Origin: an uncultured Agathobacter sp.
GTDB taxonomy: Bacteria; Bacillota; Clostridia; Lachnospirales; Lachnospiraceae
Direction of reading: 5' to 3'
DNA length: 64,000 nucleotides
Assembly: GCA_934316545.1 (NCBI GenBank)
Contig: CAKRDT010000002.1
Coordinates: forward strand, 62,001 to 126,000
Shown here: positions 35,869-45,876 of the stretch, piece by piece
Layout of the letters: the number at the start of each line of letters is the position of its first letter
How positions within the stretch are numbered: the first letter of the stretch is position 1
Program-made: the position numbers and the translations under genes
The notes under the pieces: generated by a model
Told to the model about the DNA's origin: nothing
The model's input: only the letters and a program-made list of their open reading frames with translations
The model's database searches: none

Positions 35869-37708
35869 TCAGGAGATAAAACATACGCCTCAAAGAAGAA
35901 GAGGTCCGATGGGGCGAGGAATGCAGCCGGGTGAAAAACCAAAGAATTTTAAGACCTCTATCAAAAAATTAATTCAGTATATAGCAAAATACAAGATCGG
36001 AATTTTTGTTGTTATGCTTTTTGCCGCCTGCTCAACGGTATTTACGGTGGTAGGACCAAAAATTCTCGGTAAGGCAACGACTGCGTTGACAGAAGGCCTT
36101 ATGGCAAAGATCCGGGGAACCGGAAGCATTGATTTCGGCAAGATCGGATCCATACTTCTGTTTGTTTTAGGCCTGTATCTTTTAAGTGCAATCTTTTCCT
36201 TTGTACAGGGATGGATCATGACCGGTATTACACAGAAAGTGTGTTATCAGCTCAGAAAAGAAATCTCTGAGAAAATTGACCGTATGCCGATGAAGTACTT
36301 TGAGAGCCGTACTTACGGTGAAGTATTATCGCGTATTACAAATGATGTGGATACGCTCGGTCAGGGCTTAAATCAGAGTATAACAACAATTATTACGGCA
36401 ACGGCTACTATGATCGGTGTATTGATCATGATGCTCAGTATTTCGCCGCTTATGACATTGATTGCTATTGTAATTCTTCCTATTTCAATGGCATTGATCA
36501 GTCTGGTTACGAAGAAATCGCAGAAGTTTTTCCGCAATCAGCAGGAATATTTGGGACATATTAACGGTCAGGTGGAAGAGGTATATGGCGGACATCTGGT
36601 TGTTAAGGCGTTTAACCGAGAAACAGATACGATTGAAGAATTTGACCGGACAAATAAGATCCTTTATGATTCTGCATGGAAGTCCCAATTTTTATCCGGA
36701 ATGATGCAGCCAATCATGATGTTTGTCGGAAACCTTGGATATGCTTCGGTTGCGTTAACCGGTGGAATGCTTGCAATCAAAAATATCATCACGATCGGAG
36801 ATATCCAGGCGTTTATCCAGTACGTGAAGAATTTTACGCAGCCGATCCAGCAGATTGCGCAGGTGATCAATATGGTGCAGTCCATGTCAGCTGCTTCCGA
36901 GCGTGTATTTGAGTTTCTTGAAGAAGAAGAGGAAGATCAGATTGCTTTAAATCCGGCGGATATTGAGAAGGTGACAGGAGAGGTGACATTTGATCATGTT
37001 CACTTTGGATATGATCCTGAGAAGATTATTATCAATGATTTCAGTGCACATGTGTTGCCGGGACAAAAGATTGCAATTGTCGGACCTACCGGAGCAGGCA
37101 AGACCACAATGGTAAAACTTTTGATGCGTTTTTATGATGTCAACAGTGGAGAAATCCGATTGAATGATCATAACATCAAAGACTTTAACCGTAGAGAACT
37201 TCGTGATGCTTTTGGTATGGTATTGCAGGATACATGGCTGTTTAAGGGCACGATCATGGAGAACATCCGATACGGTCGACTCGATGCAACCGATGAGGAA
37301 GTGATCGCTGCAGCAAAAGCCGCCAGAGCGGATCACTTTATCAAGACACTTCCGGGTGGATATCAGATGGAACTGAATGAGGACGCCAGCAACGTATCAC
37401 AGGGACAGAAGCAGCTTCTTACCATCGCGCGTGCGATTCTTGCGGATAACAAAATTTTGATTTTGGACGAGGCAACTTCTTCTGTCGATACGAGAACCGA
37501 AATCGAAATTCAGAAAGCGATGGACAATCTGATGCGTGGAAGAACAAGCTTTGTGATTGCTCACCGGCTTTCAACGATTAAGGATGCGGATTTGATTCTT
37601 GTTATGAAAGATGGAGATATTGTTGAGCAGGGCTCACACAATGAACTTCTGGAGCAGAATGGATTTTATGCAGAACTTTATAACTCGCAATTTGAGGAAG
37701 CCAGCTGA
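35861..37708 (+). CDS. ABC exporter subunit, catalytic partner of the preceding half-transporter
   Basis: Half-transporter of 615 residues: a basic N-terminal tail, six transmembrane segments and a nucleotide-binding domain with GPTGAGKTT, a signature reading VSQGQKQ and a canonical Walker B ILILDEATSSVD with the catalytic Glu. The start at 35861 (MSNQEIKH) follows GAGGTG; an in-frame ATG at 35783 lies inside the upstream gene. Together with the Asp-bearing partner it should form a heterodimer with one active ATP site. Substrate unknown; MarR control suggests drugs or a small toxic compound. Confidence 0.93.
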   Translation: MSNQEIKHTPQRRRGPMGRGMQPGEKPKNFKTSIKKLIQYIAKYKIGIFVVMLFAACSTVFTVVGPKILGKATTALTEGLMAKIRGTGSIDFGKIGSILLFVLGLYLLSAIFSFVQGWIMTGITQKVCYQLRKEISEKIDRMPMKYFESRTYGEVLSRITNDVDTLGQGLNQSITTIITATATMIGVLIMMLSISPLMTLIAIVILPISMALISLVTKKSQKFFRNQQEYLGHINGQVEEVYGGHLVVKAFNRETDTIEEFDRTNKILYDSAWKSQFLSGMMQPIMMFVGNLGYASVALTGGMLAIKNIITIGDIQAFIQYVKNFTQPIQQIAQVINMVQSMSAASERVFEFLEEEEEDQIALNPADIEKVTGEVTFDHVHFGYDPEKIIINDFSAHVLPGQKIAIVGPTGAGKTTMVKLLMRFYDVNSGEIRLNDHNIKDFNRRELRDAFGMVLQDTWLFKGTIMENIRYGRLDATDEEVIAAAKAARADHFIKTLPGGYQMELNEDASNVSQGQKQLLTIARAILADNKILILDEATSSVDTRTEIEIQKAMDNLMRGRTSFVIAHRLSTIKDADLILVMKDGDIVEQGSHNELLEQNGFYAELYNSQFEEAS

Positions 37709-37721
37709 TGCTGGCTTCTTT
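37697..37721 (+). terminator. Terminator of the ABC exporter operon, spanning its stop codon
   Basis: GAAGCCAGC (37697-37705), loop TGAT and GCTGGCTTC (37710-37718), then TTT. The stop codon TGA (37706-37708) lies in the loop. Confidence 0.8.
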
Positions 37722-37824
37722 GTCGAATGCGTGTGAACGTTTTTATCATAAAATTCATGGAATTTATTGTAAAAAATGGATGAATGTAATATATTTATTT
37801 ATATATTATTTGCAAAATTCGACA
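37721..37824 (+). promoter_or_regulatory. spo0A control region with two Spo0A boxes
   Basis: TGTCGAA (37721-37727) and its reverse complement TTCGACA (37818-37824) exactly match the Spo0A binding box. They lie 171 and 68 bases before the spo0A start and suggest autoregulation, as in Bacillus. A weak SigH-like pattern between them has poor spacing. Confidence 0.65.
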
Positions 37825-37891
37825 AAAACAATCCTTGAAGCTTGCTTATAGTATATCTGACTGAATTTGACTTTCTAGCTAGGAGGCCATT

Positions 37892-38683
37892 ATGGGAAAA
37901 CTTAATGTCGCAATTGCGGATGATAACGAGCTGACATTGGAACTTTTAGGGGATATTGTGTCAAGCGACAGTGAACTTCAGGTAATTGGAACTGCGAAAG
38001 ATGGAGAAGAAGCATACCATTTGATAAAGGAAAAAGAACCGGATGTTGTTTTGCTGGATATTGTCATGCCGAAATTGGACGGTCTTGGGGTGTTGGACAG
38101 AATTCGCGCTGATGGGACCATGAAGAACCGACCGGCTTTTTTAATGGTAAGTGCGGTTGGCAATGAATGCATTACTGAGGATGCATTTGCAAAAGGCGCA
38201 GACTATTATATCATGAAGCCTTTTGATTATACTCAGATTCTGGATCGAATCAAATCTGTGCGTAACCGAAGGAATGTCAAAAAAGTACACCAACATACGG
38301 AGGCGGGAAAAGACATTCTGTCTTTGCAGCAATCTTTGGAAGAGGATGTGACGGAAATGATCCATGAAGTCGGGGTTCCGGCACATATCAAAGGGTATCA
38401 GTATTTGCGGGAGGCAATTGTTATGTCGGTGAATAACATGGATATGCTTAATTCCGTTACGAAAGTACTTTATCCGGGGATTGCAAAAAAATATCAGACG
38501 ACGCCAAGCCGCGTTGAACGTGCGATCCGGCATGCCATTGAGGTTGCATGGAGCCGCGGAAAGATGGATACTTTAGATGAGTTGTTCGGCTATACGATCA
38601 GTAACGGTAAGGGAAAACCGACGAATTCAGAGTTTATCGCGCTGATCACAGATAAGATAAGATTACAAATGAGAAAACGATAG
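37892..38683 (+). CDS. spo0A: Sporulation master regulator Spo0A
   Basis: Response regulator controlling entry into sporulation. The receiver domain (residues 1-125) has the acidic pair ADDNE, the phosphoacceptor Asp in [13 protein letters not shown] and the Lys in IMKPFDY. The C-terminal Spo0A DNA-binding domain has [20 protein letters not shown] followed by [16 protein letters not shown]. At 263 residues it is full length. The AGGAGG site precedes the ATG. It stands alone, not beside spoIVB as in most spore-formers, and is followed by glgA. Confidence 0.97.
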   Translation: MGKLNVAIADDNELTLELLGDIVSSDSELQVIGTAKDGEEAYHLIKEKEPDVVLLDIVMPKLDGLGVLDRIRADGTMKNRPAFLMVSAVGNECITEDAFAKGADYYIMKPFDYTQILDRIKSVRNRRNVKKVHQHTEAGKDILSLQQSLEEDVTEMIHEVGVPAHIKGYQYLREAIVMSVNNMDMLNSVTKVLYPGIAKKYQTTPSRVERAIRHAIEVAWSRGKMDTLDELFGYTISNGKGKPTNSEFIALITDKIRLQMRKR

Positions 38684-38726
38684 AACGATAAAAGTAAAAG
38701 GCTTTTTATCTTTTGGAGGTGTTTGA

Positions 38727-40178
38727 ATGAAGAAGATTCTGTTTGTTTCGTCTGAAGCTGTTCCTTATATTAAGACAGGAGGGCTTGCAGATGTGGTGGG
38801 CTCGCTGCCGAAGTACTTTGACCGTGAGGAATACGATGTGCGTGTGATTCTTCCAAAGTATGCATGTATGGATGCTGCCTTTTTGCCAAATCTTCGCTTT
38901 ATTTGCCACTTCTATGTGAACCTGAATTGGAGAAAGCAATACGTTGGTATTTTTGAAGCAAAATACAAAGGTGTTCGTTACTATTTTGTTGACAATGAAT
39001 TCTATTTTGCAGGGGATAAACCGTATAATAATATATACGAAGATGTCGAAAAATTTGCCTATTTTTCTAAGGCTGTGTTAGAAGCACTGCCATATATTGA
39101 TTTTGTGCCGGATATCATTCATTGTCATGATTGGCAGACGGGTCTGGTTCCGGTATATCTTCATACAACCTTTGGTGATGATACATTCTATGCGGGAATA
39201 AAGACTGTATTTTCGATACATAATCTGAAATTCCAGGGGAGATGGCGTATTCGTGAAGTCATTGATATTACGGGGTTGCCGGAACAGATTTTTAATAATA
39301 GAGAACTGGAGTCCTATGGCGAGGCAAATTATCTCAAGGGCGGAGTTGTCTACGCCGATGCGATTACAACAGTGAGCCCGGGTTACGCGAAGGAAATTAC
39401 TACGCAGGAAGGAGGAGAAGGTCTGCATGGTTTGATGAATGCCAGACAAAATGTTTTGTATGGTATTTTGAACGGAATTGATTACGATGAGTTTGATCCG
39501 CAGACAGATCCTTATATTGAGGAACATTTCACGGCAGGGACTGTGATGAATCATAAGAAACATAACAAGGCGGCTTTGCAAAAAGAACTTGGACTTCCGG
39601 TTCGGGAAAATGCTTTTGTTATTGGCATTGTGTCGAGAATGACAGAGCAAAAAGGATTCGATCTGATTTCCTATGTCATGGATGATCTGGTCAATCGATT
39701 GGATGTACAATTGATCATTCTCGGAACCGGAGAAAGTAAGTTTGAAAATGTATTTCATCATTTTCATTCACAATATCCGGACAAAGTATCTGCCTATATC
39801 GGGTATTCGGAAGAGAAGGCACATAAGATTTATGCTTCGGCGGATGCGTTTCTGATGCCTTCGCTGTTTGAACCGTGTGGACTTAGCCAGATGATGTCTA
39901 TGCGTTACGGAACGATTCCGATCGTGCGTGAGACAGGCGGATTGAAAGATACGGTACAGGCATATGATGAGTATGAGAATACAGGAACCGGTTTTTCGTT
40001 CCGCAATTTTAATGCAGAAGAGATGTTGCATATTATAGAATATGCTTATCATATATATCATGATGATAAAAAAGCCTGGGCAGAATTGATTCAGCGCGCA
40101 ATGCAACAGAATTTCTCATGGGATAAATCCGCAAGAGAATACGAAAGACTTTATGATTCTTTATGTGATATGAAATAA
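38727..40178 (+). CDS. glgA: Glycogen synthase (ADP-glucose, GT5)
   Basis: Adds glucose from ADP-glucose to glycogen. The N-terminal KTGGLADVVGSLP motif binds ADP-glucose. GILNGIDYDEFDPQTD and the C-terminal PSLFEPCGLSQMMSMRYG are hallmark GT5 segments. At 483 residues it is normal. It uses the product of glgC-glgD at 6-8.4 kb, completing glycogen synthesis within this window apart from branching enzyme. A 43-base gap separates it from spo0A, so co-transcription is possible. Confidence 0.97.
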   Translation: MKKILFVSSEAVPYIKTGGLADVVGSLPKYFDREEYDVRVILPKYACMDAAFLPNLRFICHFYVNLNWRKQYVGIFEAKYKGVRYYFVDNEFYFAGDKPYNNIYEDVEKFAYFSKAVLEALPYIDFVPDIIHCHDWQTGLVPVYLHTTFGDDTFYAGIKTVFSIHNLKFQGRWRIREVIDITGLPEQIFNNRELESYGEANYLKGGVVYADAITTVSPGYAKEITTQEGGEGLHGLMNARQNVLYGILNGIDYDEFDPQTDPYIEEHFTAGTVMNHKKHNKAALQKELGLPVRENAFVIGIVSRMTEQKGFDLISYVMDDLVNRLDVQLIILGTGESKFENVFHHFHSQYPDKVSAYIGYSEEKAHKIYASADAFLMPSLFEPCGLSQMMSMRYGTIPIVRETGGLKDTVQAYDEYENTGTGFSFRNFNAEEMLHIIEYAYHIYHDDKKAWAELIQRAMQQNFSWDKSAREYERLYDSLCDMK

Positions 40179-40181
40179 AGA

Positions 40182-40212
40182 TATCCCCGGTGTCCGTCAG
40201 GCACCGGGGATA
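40182..40212 (+). terminator. Hairpin after glgA
   Basis: TATCCCCGGTG (40182-40192) pairs perfectly with CACCGGGGATA (40202-40212). The stem is GC-rich, but no T tract follows on the plus strand. Confidence 0.7.
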
Positions 40213-40267
40213 AGTTTATGCTAACATACTGTTCGCGCGCGAAAGTGTGCGGCAAGCGCACACTTTA
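40206..40267. repeat. Dispersed intergenic repeat, copy B (complete form)
   Basis: The left part matches 9017-9057 and the right part, with GAAAGTGTGCGGCAAGCG, matches 2915-2943. The right part forms its own 10-base stem (AAAGTGTGCG/CGCACACTTT). It runs into the stop codon of the DUF5688-like gene. Confidence 0.5.
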
Positions 40268-41158
40268 GTCCACCTGCCAGATCAGTTCATTGGTTTTGCG
40301 ACGATAGAAATATGCGTGTTCGGATAGAACTTCATCATCTGCAAGCTGTGTCTGATTCACTTCATGGACTACTTGCGAGTAATATTGAAGTTCATCCGTG
40401 TCAAATGCATCAACCGGTATAAGAATCAGTTCATGAATGCTGCTTGGTAAGAGAATGAAATCTTGTTGAAACTGATCCGCCACGGTTGCTAACAGGTCAT
40501 TATACAACAGAACGGAGGCACCGTTCGTTTTGTAACTGTTTGTGAGGATATACATTGGGATTTCATCGAGATCAGTCAAATGCGCAAACGGATGTGATTT
40601 TAGCAGCTCAGCCATTGGAATGATCTGATGCGGAAGAAGAACCGGTGTATTTTGCTTTGCCAACTGATAGAGAATTTCAACGGACACATGCCACATATGC
40701 ATATGCGCATTGTGAATTAAAATACTTCCCTGATTGTCTGAATCTGCATAGATGAGGCAATAAAACACGATCAACAGATCCTGAAAGTCAATGTGTGGGA
40801 CATCCGTAAGAAGCGATTCGTTATATTCTTTACTAACCAATCGCATGACAATTCTTGATTGTGCCCGGTTGAAATCGGTAAACATCTCAATATCGAAGTC
40901 GGTTTCGGGAAGGTGTGCCTGGTAGGTTTTTAGGATGTCGTCGTAGATGTCAGCCATAGAAACCCCGTCAAGATAGCGGTGATAGTAAGGGGTAAGATAA
41001 ATCGTAGGTGCAATATTAGAACCTGGCTGTAGAATAATCAGACCGTCATAATGGGTTCCGTTGTTCTTGGTAATTGTCTGAATCTTTAAAGTTGCTCCCG
41101 GCGTAATACGCGAAGACAACTCCGTCTTGATGTCGAATATAAATTCCTGATAGTTCAT
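40265..41158 (-). CDS. DUF5688-like protein of unknown function
   Basis: A 297-residue soluble protein with no signal peptide or membrane segment. It resembles the DUF5688 proteins common in Lachnospiraceae (N-terminal MNYQEFIFDIK, then PTIYLTPYYHRYLDG). I do not recognise a catalytic motif. The start at 41158 follows AAGGAG; the longer reading to 41281 includes the pot operon terminator and is unlikely. It is a single leftward gene after the polyamine operon but separated from it by that terminator, so a shared role is not implied. Confidence 0.75.
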   Translation of the reverse strand: MNYQEFIFDIKTELSSRITPGATLKIQTITKNNGTHYDGLIILQPGSNIAPTIYLTPYYHRYLDGVSMADIYDDILKTYQAHLPETDFDIEMFTDFNRAQSRIVMRLVSKEYNESLLTDVPHIDFQDLLIVFYCLIYADSDNQGSILIHNAHMHMWHVSVEILYQLAKQNTPVLLPHQIIPMAELLKSHPFAHLTDLDEIPMYILTNSYKTNGASVLLYNDLLATVADQFQQDFILLPSSIHELILIPVDAFDTDELQYYSQVVHEVNQTQLADDEVLSEHAYFYRRKTNELIWQVD

Positions 41159-41215
41159 ATGTCTCCTTAGACGGTGAATGAAACTATATAGGGGAGTTGT
41201 ACGAATCGTACATTG

Positions 41216-41252
41216 AATAAAAAGACCACGATACGGTGAATATCGTGGTCTT
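41216..41252 (-). terminator. Terminator of the leftward pot operon
   Basis: A 12-base perfect stem (41222-41233, 41241-41252) followed on the minus strand by TTTTTATTC, 46 bases after the potD stop. Confidence 0.87.
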
Positions 41253-41297
41253 ACTTTATCATGTTTTAAAATAAAAAGCAATACTTTATTTCAACAA

Positions 41298-42371
41298 TCA
41301 GTTTGATAACAATTCCTGCCATAAGGTGCTGTAAAGCTTTGTGGCAGTATCATCTAATGCGGTATAGATTTCACAACGTTTGATGGAATCACTGCTTGGA
41401 TTAATTGCCTCGTTTGCTTTTATATCGGCATCCTGATTCTCGACAACGGATGTGATTGGCGAAGCATATTGAACGTATTCGAAGTTTGCTTCTGCAATAT
41501 CATCGCGGCAAAGGAAATTTAAAAACTTCATCGTGGCGTCCTGATTCTTGCAGCTCTTTGGAACAAACCATGAATCAATCCAGAGATTCGAACCCTCTTC
41601 CGGTACGCAATAGTCAAGATTTTCGTTTTCATCCATGGCAAGAGCTGCTTCGCCGGAGTAGCAGAGTGCAATGAGAGCCTCTTCACCGATCATGGAATCG
41701 GCAGTTTCATCAACATAGTAGGCGTATACAATCTGATCTTCTTTTTGTTTTTTTAACAGATCAAGAGCCTGACGCAGATGCGACTCATCGGTTTCGTTTA
41801 AAGAATAACCAAGATCGATAAGAGCAGGTGCAAATGTATCACGAACGGAGTTTTCCATGATAATCTCGCCTTCGTAAGTTGGATCCCATAAACAATCCCA
41901 ACTTTTGACAACCGATGGATCTACTTCGGTTTTATTATAAAGAAGACCGAGAGTGCCATAAAAATATGGAAGAGAGTAAGTGTGGTTCTGGTCATAAGCG
42001 GAGGTCATGTCGATGATGGTCGGATCCAGATTGCCATAATTTTCCATTCCGGAATAGTCCATCTCAAGAACCTCGCCCTCTTTGATCAGTTTTTCAACCA
42101 TGTATTCGGATGAACAGATAACGTCATAGTCGATGGAACCGGCTTTGTACTTGGTGTACATTTCCTCAGGGCTTTCGTATTCCTCATATTTGACAGAGAT
42201 GCCAGTTTCTTTTTCAAATTGTTCTATAACATTTTCATCCATATATTTTCCGTAATTCAATACAGTGATGGTTTCGGTGCTTTTGGAACTGTCCGAATTA
42301 CTGCCGCATGCTGCCAGACTACCGGCAAGAAGTGCAATGACAAGTCCCATACTTAATAATTTCTTTTTCAT
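41298..42371 (-). CDS. potD: Spermidine/putrescine-binding lipoprotein PotD
   Basis: Extracellular polyamine-binding component. The signal peptide ends in the lipobox LAAC. The mature region has the family pattern ITVLNYGKYMDENVI and EYMVEKLI, typical of PotD/PotF folds. At 357 residues it is normal in length. The start follows GAAAGGAG. It is the last gene of the leftward XRE-potABCD unit and is followed by a good terminator. Confidence 0.94.
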   Translation of the reverse strand: MKKKLLSMGLVIALLAGSLAACGSNSDSSKSTETITVLNYGKYMDENVIEQFEKETGISVKYEEYESPEEMYTKYKAGSIDYDVICSSEYMVEKLIKEGEVLEMDYSGMENYGNLDPTIIDMTSAYDQNHTYSLPYFYGTLGLLYNKTEVDPSVVKSWDCLWDPTYEGEIIMENSVRDTFAPALIDLGYSLNETDESHLRQALDLLKKQKEDQIVYAYYVDETADSMIGEEALIALCYSGEAALAMDENENLDYCVPEEGSNLWIDSWFVPKSCKNQDATMKFLNFLCRDDIAEANFEYVQYASPITSVVENQDADIKANEAINPSSDSIKRCEIYTALDDTATKLYSTLWQELLSN

Positions 42372-42418
42372 AGAGTTACTCCTTTCAAATAAGTACCATT
42401 CTGATTTGATTTTTATAT

Positions 42419-43201
42419 CTAATTCTGTTCTGTTATGCCCTTTTTCCCCGGATGGACGTTGCCGAGAAGCAGGATGATCAATACCGCAAAGAATAAAATA
42501 GTGGAAAGCGCATATAATTCCGGTTTAATTCCCTTGCGAAGCTCTGTATAGAGCATGGTGGAGAGAGTATTGACTCCCGCACCTTTTGTAAAATAGGTAA
42601 TACTAAAATCATCCAGAGACATTGTAACGGCCATCATGAAGCCACTGAAAACGCCCGAACGGATCTCCGGCCAGGTTACCTTGTAAAAGGCATACATTGG
42701 TGTGGCACCGAGGTCTAAAGCCGCCTCGTAGGTGTTGCGATTTACCTGACGCAGCTTAGGCATAACATTAAGAATGACATATGGAATACTGAAGGTAATG
42801 TGCGCAATCAGCACCGTTACGAATCCAAGATCCATAAATTTGACGAACAAAAGCATCATAGATATTCCGGTTACAATATCCGCATTTAAAAGCGGAATAT
42901 TTGTCGCTCCGAGATAAATTGTCTGATGGCGCTTGCGCATCGCATTGATGCCTAAAGCGGCAAGCGTGCCGATCAAGGTTGCAATGATCGCCGAGAGGAA
43001 CGTAATCTGCAGAGTGGTTGCAAATGCAGACATGATCTTCTCATCCTGAAAACAGCTTGTATACCAGCGAAAGGTAAAGCCGCCCCAGACAACCTTTGTC
43101 TTCGAATTGTTAAATGACAATGCAATTAACACAATAATCGGAAGATAAAGGAAAGCGAAAATTAAGAACATATAAATACGAGAGGCACATTTTTTTACCA
43201 T
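42419..43201 (-). CDS. potC: Spermidine/putrescine ABC permease PotC
   Basis: Inner-membrane permease subunit, 260 residues, with six hydrophobic segments and the EAA loop (AALDLGATPMYAFYKVTWPEI). Together with PotB it forms the channel. The start overlaps the potB stop by seven bases. Gene order A-B-C-D matches the classic polyamine operon. Confidence 0.94.
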   Translation of the reverse strand: MVKKCASRIYMFLIFAFLYLPIIVLIALSFNNSKTKVVWGGFTFRWYTSCFQDEKIMSAFATTLQITFLSAIIATLIGTLAALGINAMRKRHQTIYLGATNIPLLNADIVTGISMMLLFVKFMDLGFVTVLIAHITFSIPYVILNVMPKLRQVNRNTYEAALDLGATPMYAFYKVTWPEIRSGVFSGFMMAVTMSLDDFSITYFTKGAGVNTLSTMLYTELRKGIKPELYALSTILFFAVLIILLLGNVHPGKKGITEQN

Positions 43202-44019
43202 ATTGCGGTTCCCTCCCCTTCTTTATCAAACTGGTTTACGAGAGCCATGCTCGCGATCACAAAGATCATGAGCACAAATGACAGACCGCTTCCGGCATTC
43301 CACTGCATACCCTGCATGAAATCCTGCTCAATCACATTGCCGATCAGCAGGACATGTCCGCCGCCGAGTACCTGCGAGATGGCAAAACTCGTAAGAGACG
43401 GAACAAAGACCATAACGATTCCGCTGATGATGCCGGATACGCTGAGTGGCAGAATAATCTTGAAGAAGATGGTAACATTACCGGCTCCAAGATCACGTGC
43501 TGCCTCAATCCAATCTTTGCGGATTCGCGTAAGAGAGTTATAGATTGGCAGTAGCATAAACGGCAGAAAATCATAGACCATTCCGAGAATGACGGCACCG
43601 GAGGTATTTATAATATTGATGCGTGACAAACCAATACTTGTCAGAATGCTGTTGATGACACCGTTTTTGGATAAAAGAAGCTTCCATGCGAGGATGCGAA
43701 GCATAAAGTTCATCCACATCGGGAGCATGAAGATAAATACAACAAGTCCCTGATTTTTGATCTGCATACTATTCAGTATCATTGCAAGCGGGTAGGAGAG
43801 TACCAGACAGACCAATGTACAGATTACCCCGAGCCTGAGAGACAAAAAGATGGCTTTGCGGTTTGTCTCTGTGGCGATGGCTGCAATGTATTCGACGGTA
43901 AAGGAACCGTCGCTGTTTGTAAAAGCATAATAAAGAATCATGGCCATCGGAAGTAGAATAAATCCGATGATCCATACGAGGTATGGACCTGCCAGAAACT
44001 GTTGTTTCAATCTATTCAT
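43195..44019 (-). CDS. potB: Spermidine/putrescine ABC permease PotB
   Basis: Partner permease of PotC with six hydrophobic segments and the EAA loop ([19 protein letters not shown]). I place the start at 44019 (MNRLKQQF) because GGTGG lies eight bases upstream and it overlaps the potA stop by eight bases; an ATG at 44040 would add seven residues. About 274 residues, the usual length. Confidence 0.93.
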   Translation of the reverse strand: MNRLKQQFLAGPYLVWIIGFILLPMAMILYYAFTNSDGSFTVEYIAAIATETNRKAIFLSLRLGVICTLVCLVLSYPLAMILNSMQIKNQGLVVFIFMLPMWMNFMLRILAWKLLLSKNGVINSILTSIGLSRINIINTSGAVILGMVYDFLPFMLLPIYNSLTRIRKDWIEAARDLGAGNVTIFFKIILPLSVSGIISGIVMVFVPSLTSFAISQVLGGGHVLLIGNVIEQDFMQGMQWNAGSGLSFVLMIFVIASMALVNQFDKEGEGTAIW

Positions 44020-45085
44020 CGATTTCCACCGCCTTTTCATCGGAAGATTCCGGCTTGTGCATGATCTGGATATTAAATGGAATCACTTTGATACCGACAT
44101 GGGTGCCGACCGGAACATATTTGGTTGTATGCACCATCCATTCATATCCGTTTGCCATGATATCTAATTCATAGTGAACACCTTTAAATATAAGAGAGGT
44201 TACATCGCCTTCCAGATATCCCTCGGATGGATCGACAAGTTCTACATCCTCCGGGCGGATGACAACATCGACAGGCTGATTCGTTCCGAATCCTTCATCG
44301 ACACATGGCATCTTTACACCAAGAATTTCGACGAGACGATCCTCGATCATTGTGCCGTCTATGATATTACTGTGTCCGATAAAGTCAGCCACAAAAGCGT
44401 TTTCCGGTTCGTTGTAGATGTTTTCCGGAGTGCCGATCTGCTGAATGTATCCCTGATTCATGACAACAATCGTATCGGACATGGTAAGCGCTTCTTCCTG
44501 ATCGTGTGTAACATATACGAATGTGATGCCGAGTTCTTCCTTCAGCCGGATCAATTCGTACTGCATGTTTTGACGCAGCTTAAGATCCAGTGCACCGAGC
44601 GGCTCATCAAGAAGAAGAACTTTTGGCTCATTTACGATTGCGCGGGCAATTGCGATACGCTGCTGCTGGCCACCGGAGAGAGAATCTACGGAACGACGTT
44701 CAAATCCATCGAGATTGACAAGCTTTAATGCATATTTAATTTTATCATTGATGTATTCTTTGCTTTTTTTGCTGATTTTCAGTCCGAATGCAATATTTTC
44801 TGCAATGGTCATATGCGGAAAAAGCGAATATTTCTGGAATACGGTGTTTAGCTTTCTCTCATTGGCAGGAAGGCTGGTAATGTCCTGGCCGTCAAAAAGA
44901 ACTTTTCCTTTGTCCGGGGTTTCGAATCCGCCGAGGATACGAAGGGTCGTAGTTTTTCCACAACCGGATGGACCAAGCAGTGTTAAAAATTCATTTTCAC
45001 GAATATAAAGATTCAGTTCATCAAGAACCGGAGTATTGTCGTATGATTTTGAAATGTCAATAAAATCAATTAGATGTTTGCTCAT
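44012..45085 (-). CDS. potA: Spermidine/putrescine ABC ATP-binding protein PotA
   Basis: ATPase of the polyamine importer, 357 residues. The nucleotide-binding domain has [17 protein letters not shown] and [15 protein letters not shown], followed by a C-terminal TOBE/OB regulatory domain (residues ~240-345), as in PotA/MalK-type ATPases. It is the first transporter gene after the regulator, 41 bases downstream of it. Confidence 0.95.
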   Translation of the reverse strand: MSKHLIDFIDISKSYDNTPVLDELNLYIRENEFLTLLGPSGCGKTTTLRILGGFETPDKGKVLFDGQDITSLPANERKLNTVFQKYSLFPHMTIAENIAFGLKISKKSKEYINDKIKYALKLVNLDGFERRSVDSLSGGQQQRIAIARAIVNEPKVLLLDEPLGALDLKLRQNMQYELIRLKEELGITFVYVTHDQEEALTMSDTIVVMNQGYIQQIGTPENIYNEPENAFVADFIGHSNIIDGTMIEDRLVEILGVKMPCVDEGFGTNQPVDVVIRPEDVELVDPSEGYLEGDVTSLIFKGVHYELDIMANGYEWMVHTTKYVPVGTHVGIKVIPFNIQIMHKPESSDEKAVEIDE

Positions 45086-45126
45086 AGTTTTATTTCCTTA
45101 TCTTATTTTGTAATATAAATCATTGT

Positions 45127-45666
45127 TTAGAAGTTTGGCGGAGTCGTAATCCAGATGAATATTGCGTCGCGACTCGTCGTGTTTTCTATAAAATGCTTTT
45201 TCCCGGCTTTAAAATAGAAAGACTCTCCGGTTCGAACGGTCTGTGTCTTTCCGCCAAAGCTGATCCGTATGGTACCCTTGATCACATAACCGAAATCTTC
45301 ACCCTCATGCGGGAGATAGACTTCCGAACGTCCGCCGGGGTGGAGCGTCATACGGACAGGCTCCATTGCGTTTTTCTGCGCATTGGGGACAATCCATTCG
45401 ATCTGACAATTCTTTTCCTCATCAAATTTTTCAAAATAATCGTCTGCTTTAAAGACAATCTGTTCCGGTTCTTCGTCTGCAAAGAATTCTGCCGGAGTGG
45501 TACCGAGACACTGGATGATATCAAGCAGTGTTCCGATCGAAGGCGAGTTCTGGTTGCGCTCAAGCTGGGAGATAAACCCTTTTGTGAGTTCTGCGCGATC
45601 TGCCAGTTCCTGTTGTGTCAGACCGTACTGTATGCGAAGTTCCTTCATGCGATGTCCGATATCCAC
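45127..45666 (-). CDS. XRE-cupin transcriptional regulator of the pot operon
   Basis: A 179-residue regulator with an N-terminal XRE helix-turn-helix (YGLTQQELADRAELTKGF) and a C-terminal cupin domain (HPGGRSEVYLPHEGEDFGYV). This architecture matches PuuR-type regulators and the XRE-cupin genes commonly placed before potABCD. The start is GTG at 45666, eight bases after AAGGAGG. It probably senses polyamines or a related metabolite and controls the operon; that is inferred from position. Confidence 0.92.
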   Translation of the reverse strand: MDIGHRMKELRIQYGLTQQELADRAELTKGFISQLERNQNSPSIGTLLDIIQCLGTTPAEFFADEEPEQIVFKADDYFEKFDEEKNCQIEWIVPNAQKNAMEPVRMTLHPGGRSEVYLPHEGEDFGYVIKGTIRISFGGKTQTVRTGESFYFKAGKKHFIENTTSRDAIFIWITTPPNF

Positions 45667-45827
45667 GACAAAGCCTCCTTCGTTTGTGTGACACGCTTAT
45701 AATGAATAAAAAGTTTATCAATCGTGTTACAACCCTAATAATTGATTTTTTGTTTACTAAAAATAAACTCAACAAATCTATTCTAGCGGATTGTATACAA
45801 ATGTCAATAGATTTTATAAAAAAACAG

Positions 45828-45856
45828 TTGATTTTATAAAAAAGATTTGATAATAT
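45828..45856 (+). promoter_or_regulatory. Promoter of tRNA-Thr
   Basis: TTGATT (45828-45833) and TAATAT (45851-45856) are 17 bases apart, about 20 bases before the tRNA. The block GATTTTATAAAAAA occurs twice in tandem here (from about 45810). Confidence 0.6.
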
Positions 45857-45876
45857 AAGTGAGTGCTTTTGAGCAT

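Noticed and set aside
37756..37787. SigH-like promoter before spo0A
   Set aside because: The -35 has a mismatch and the spacer is two to three bases too long; only the Spo0A boxes are called.
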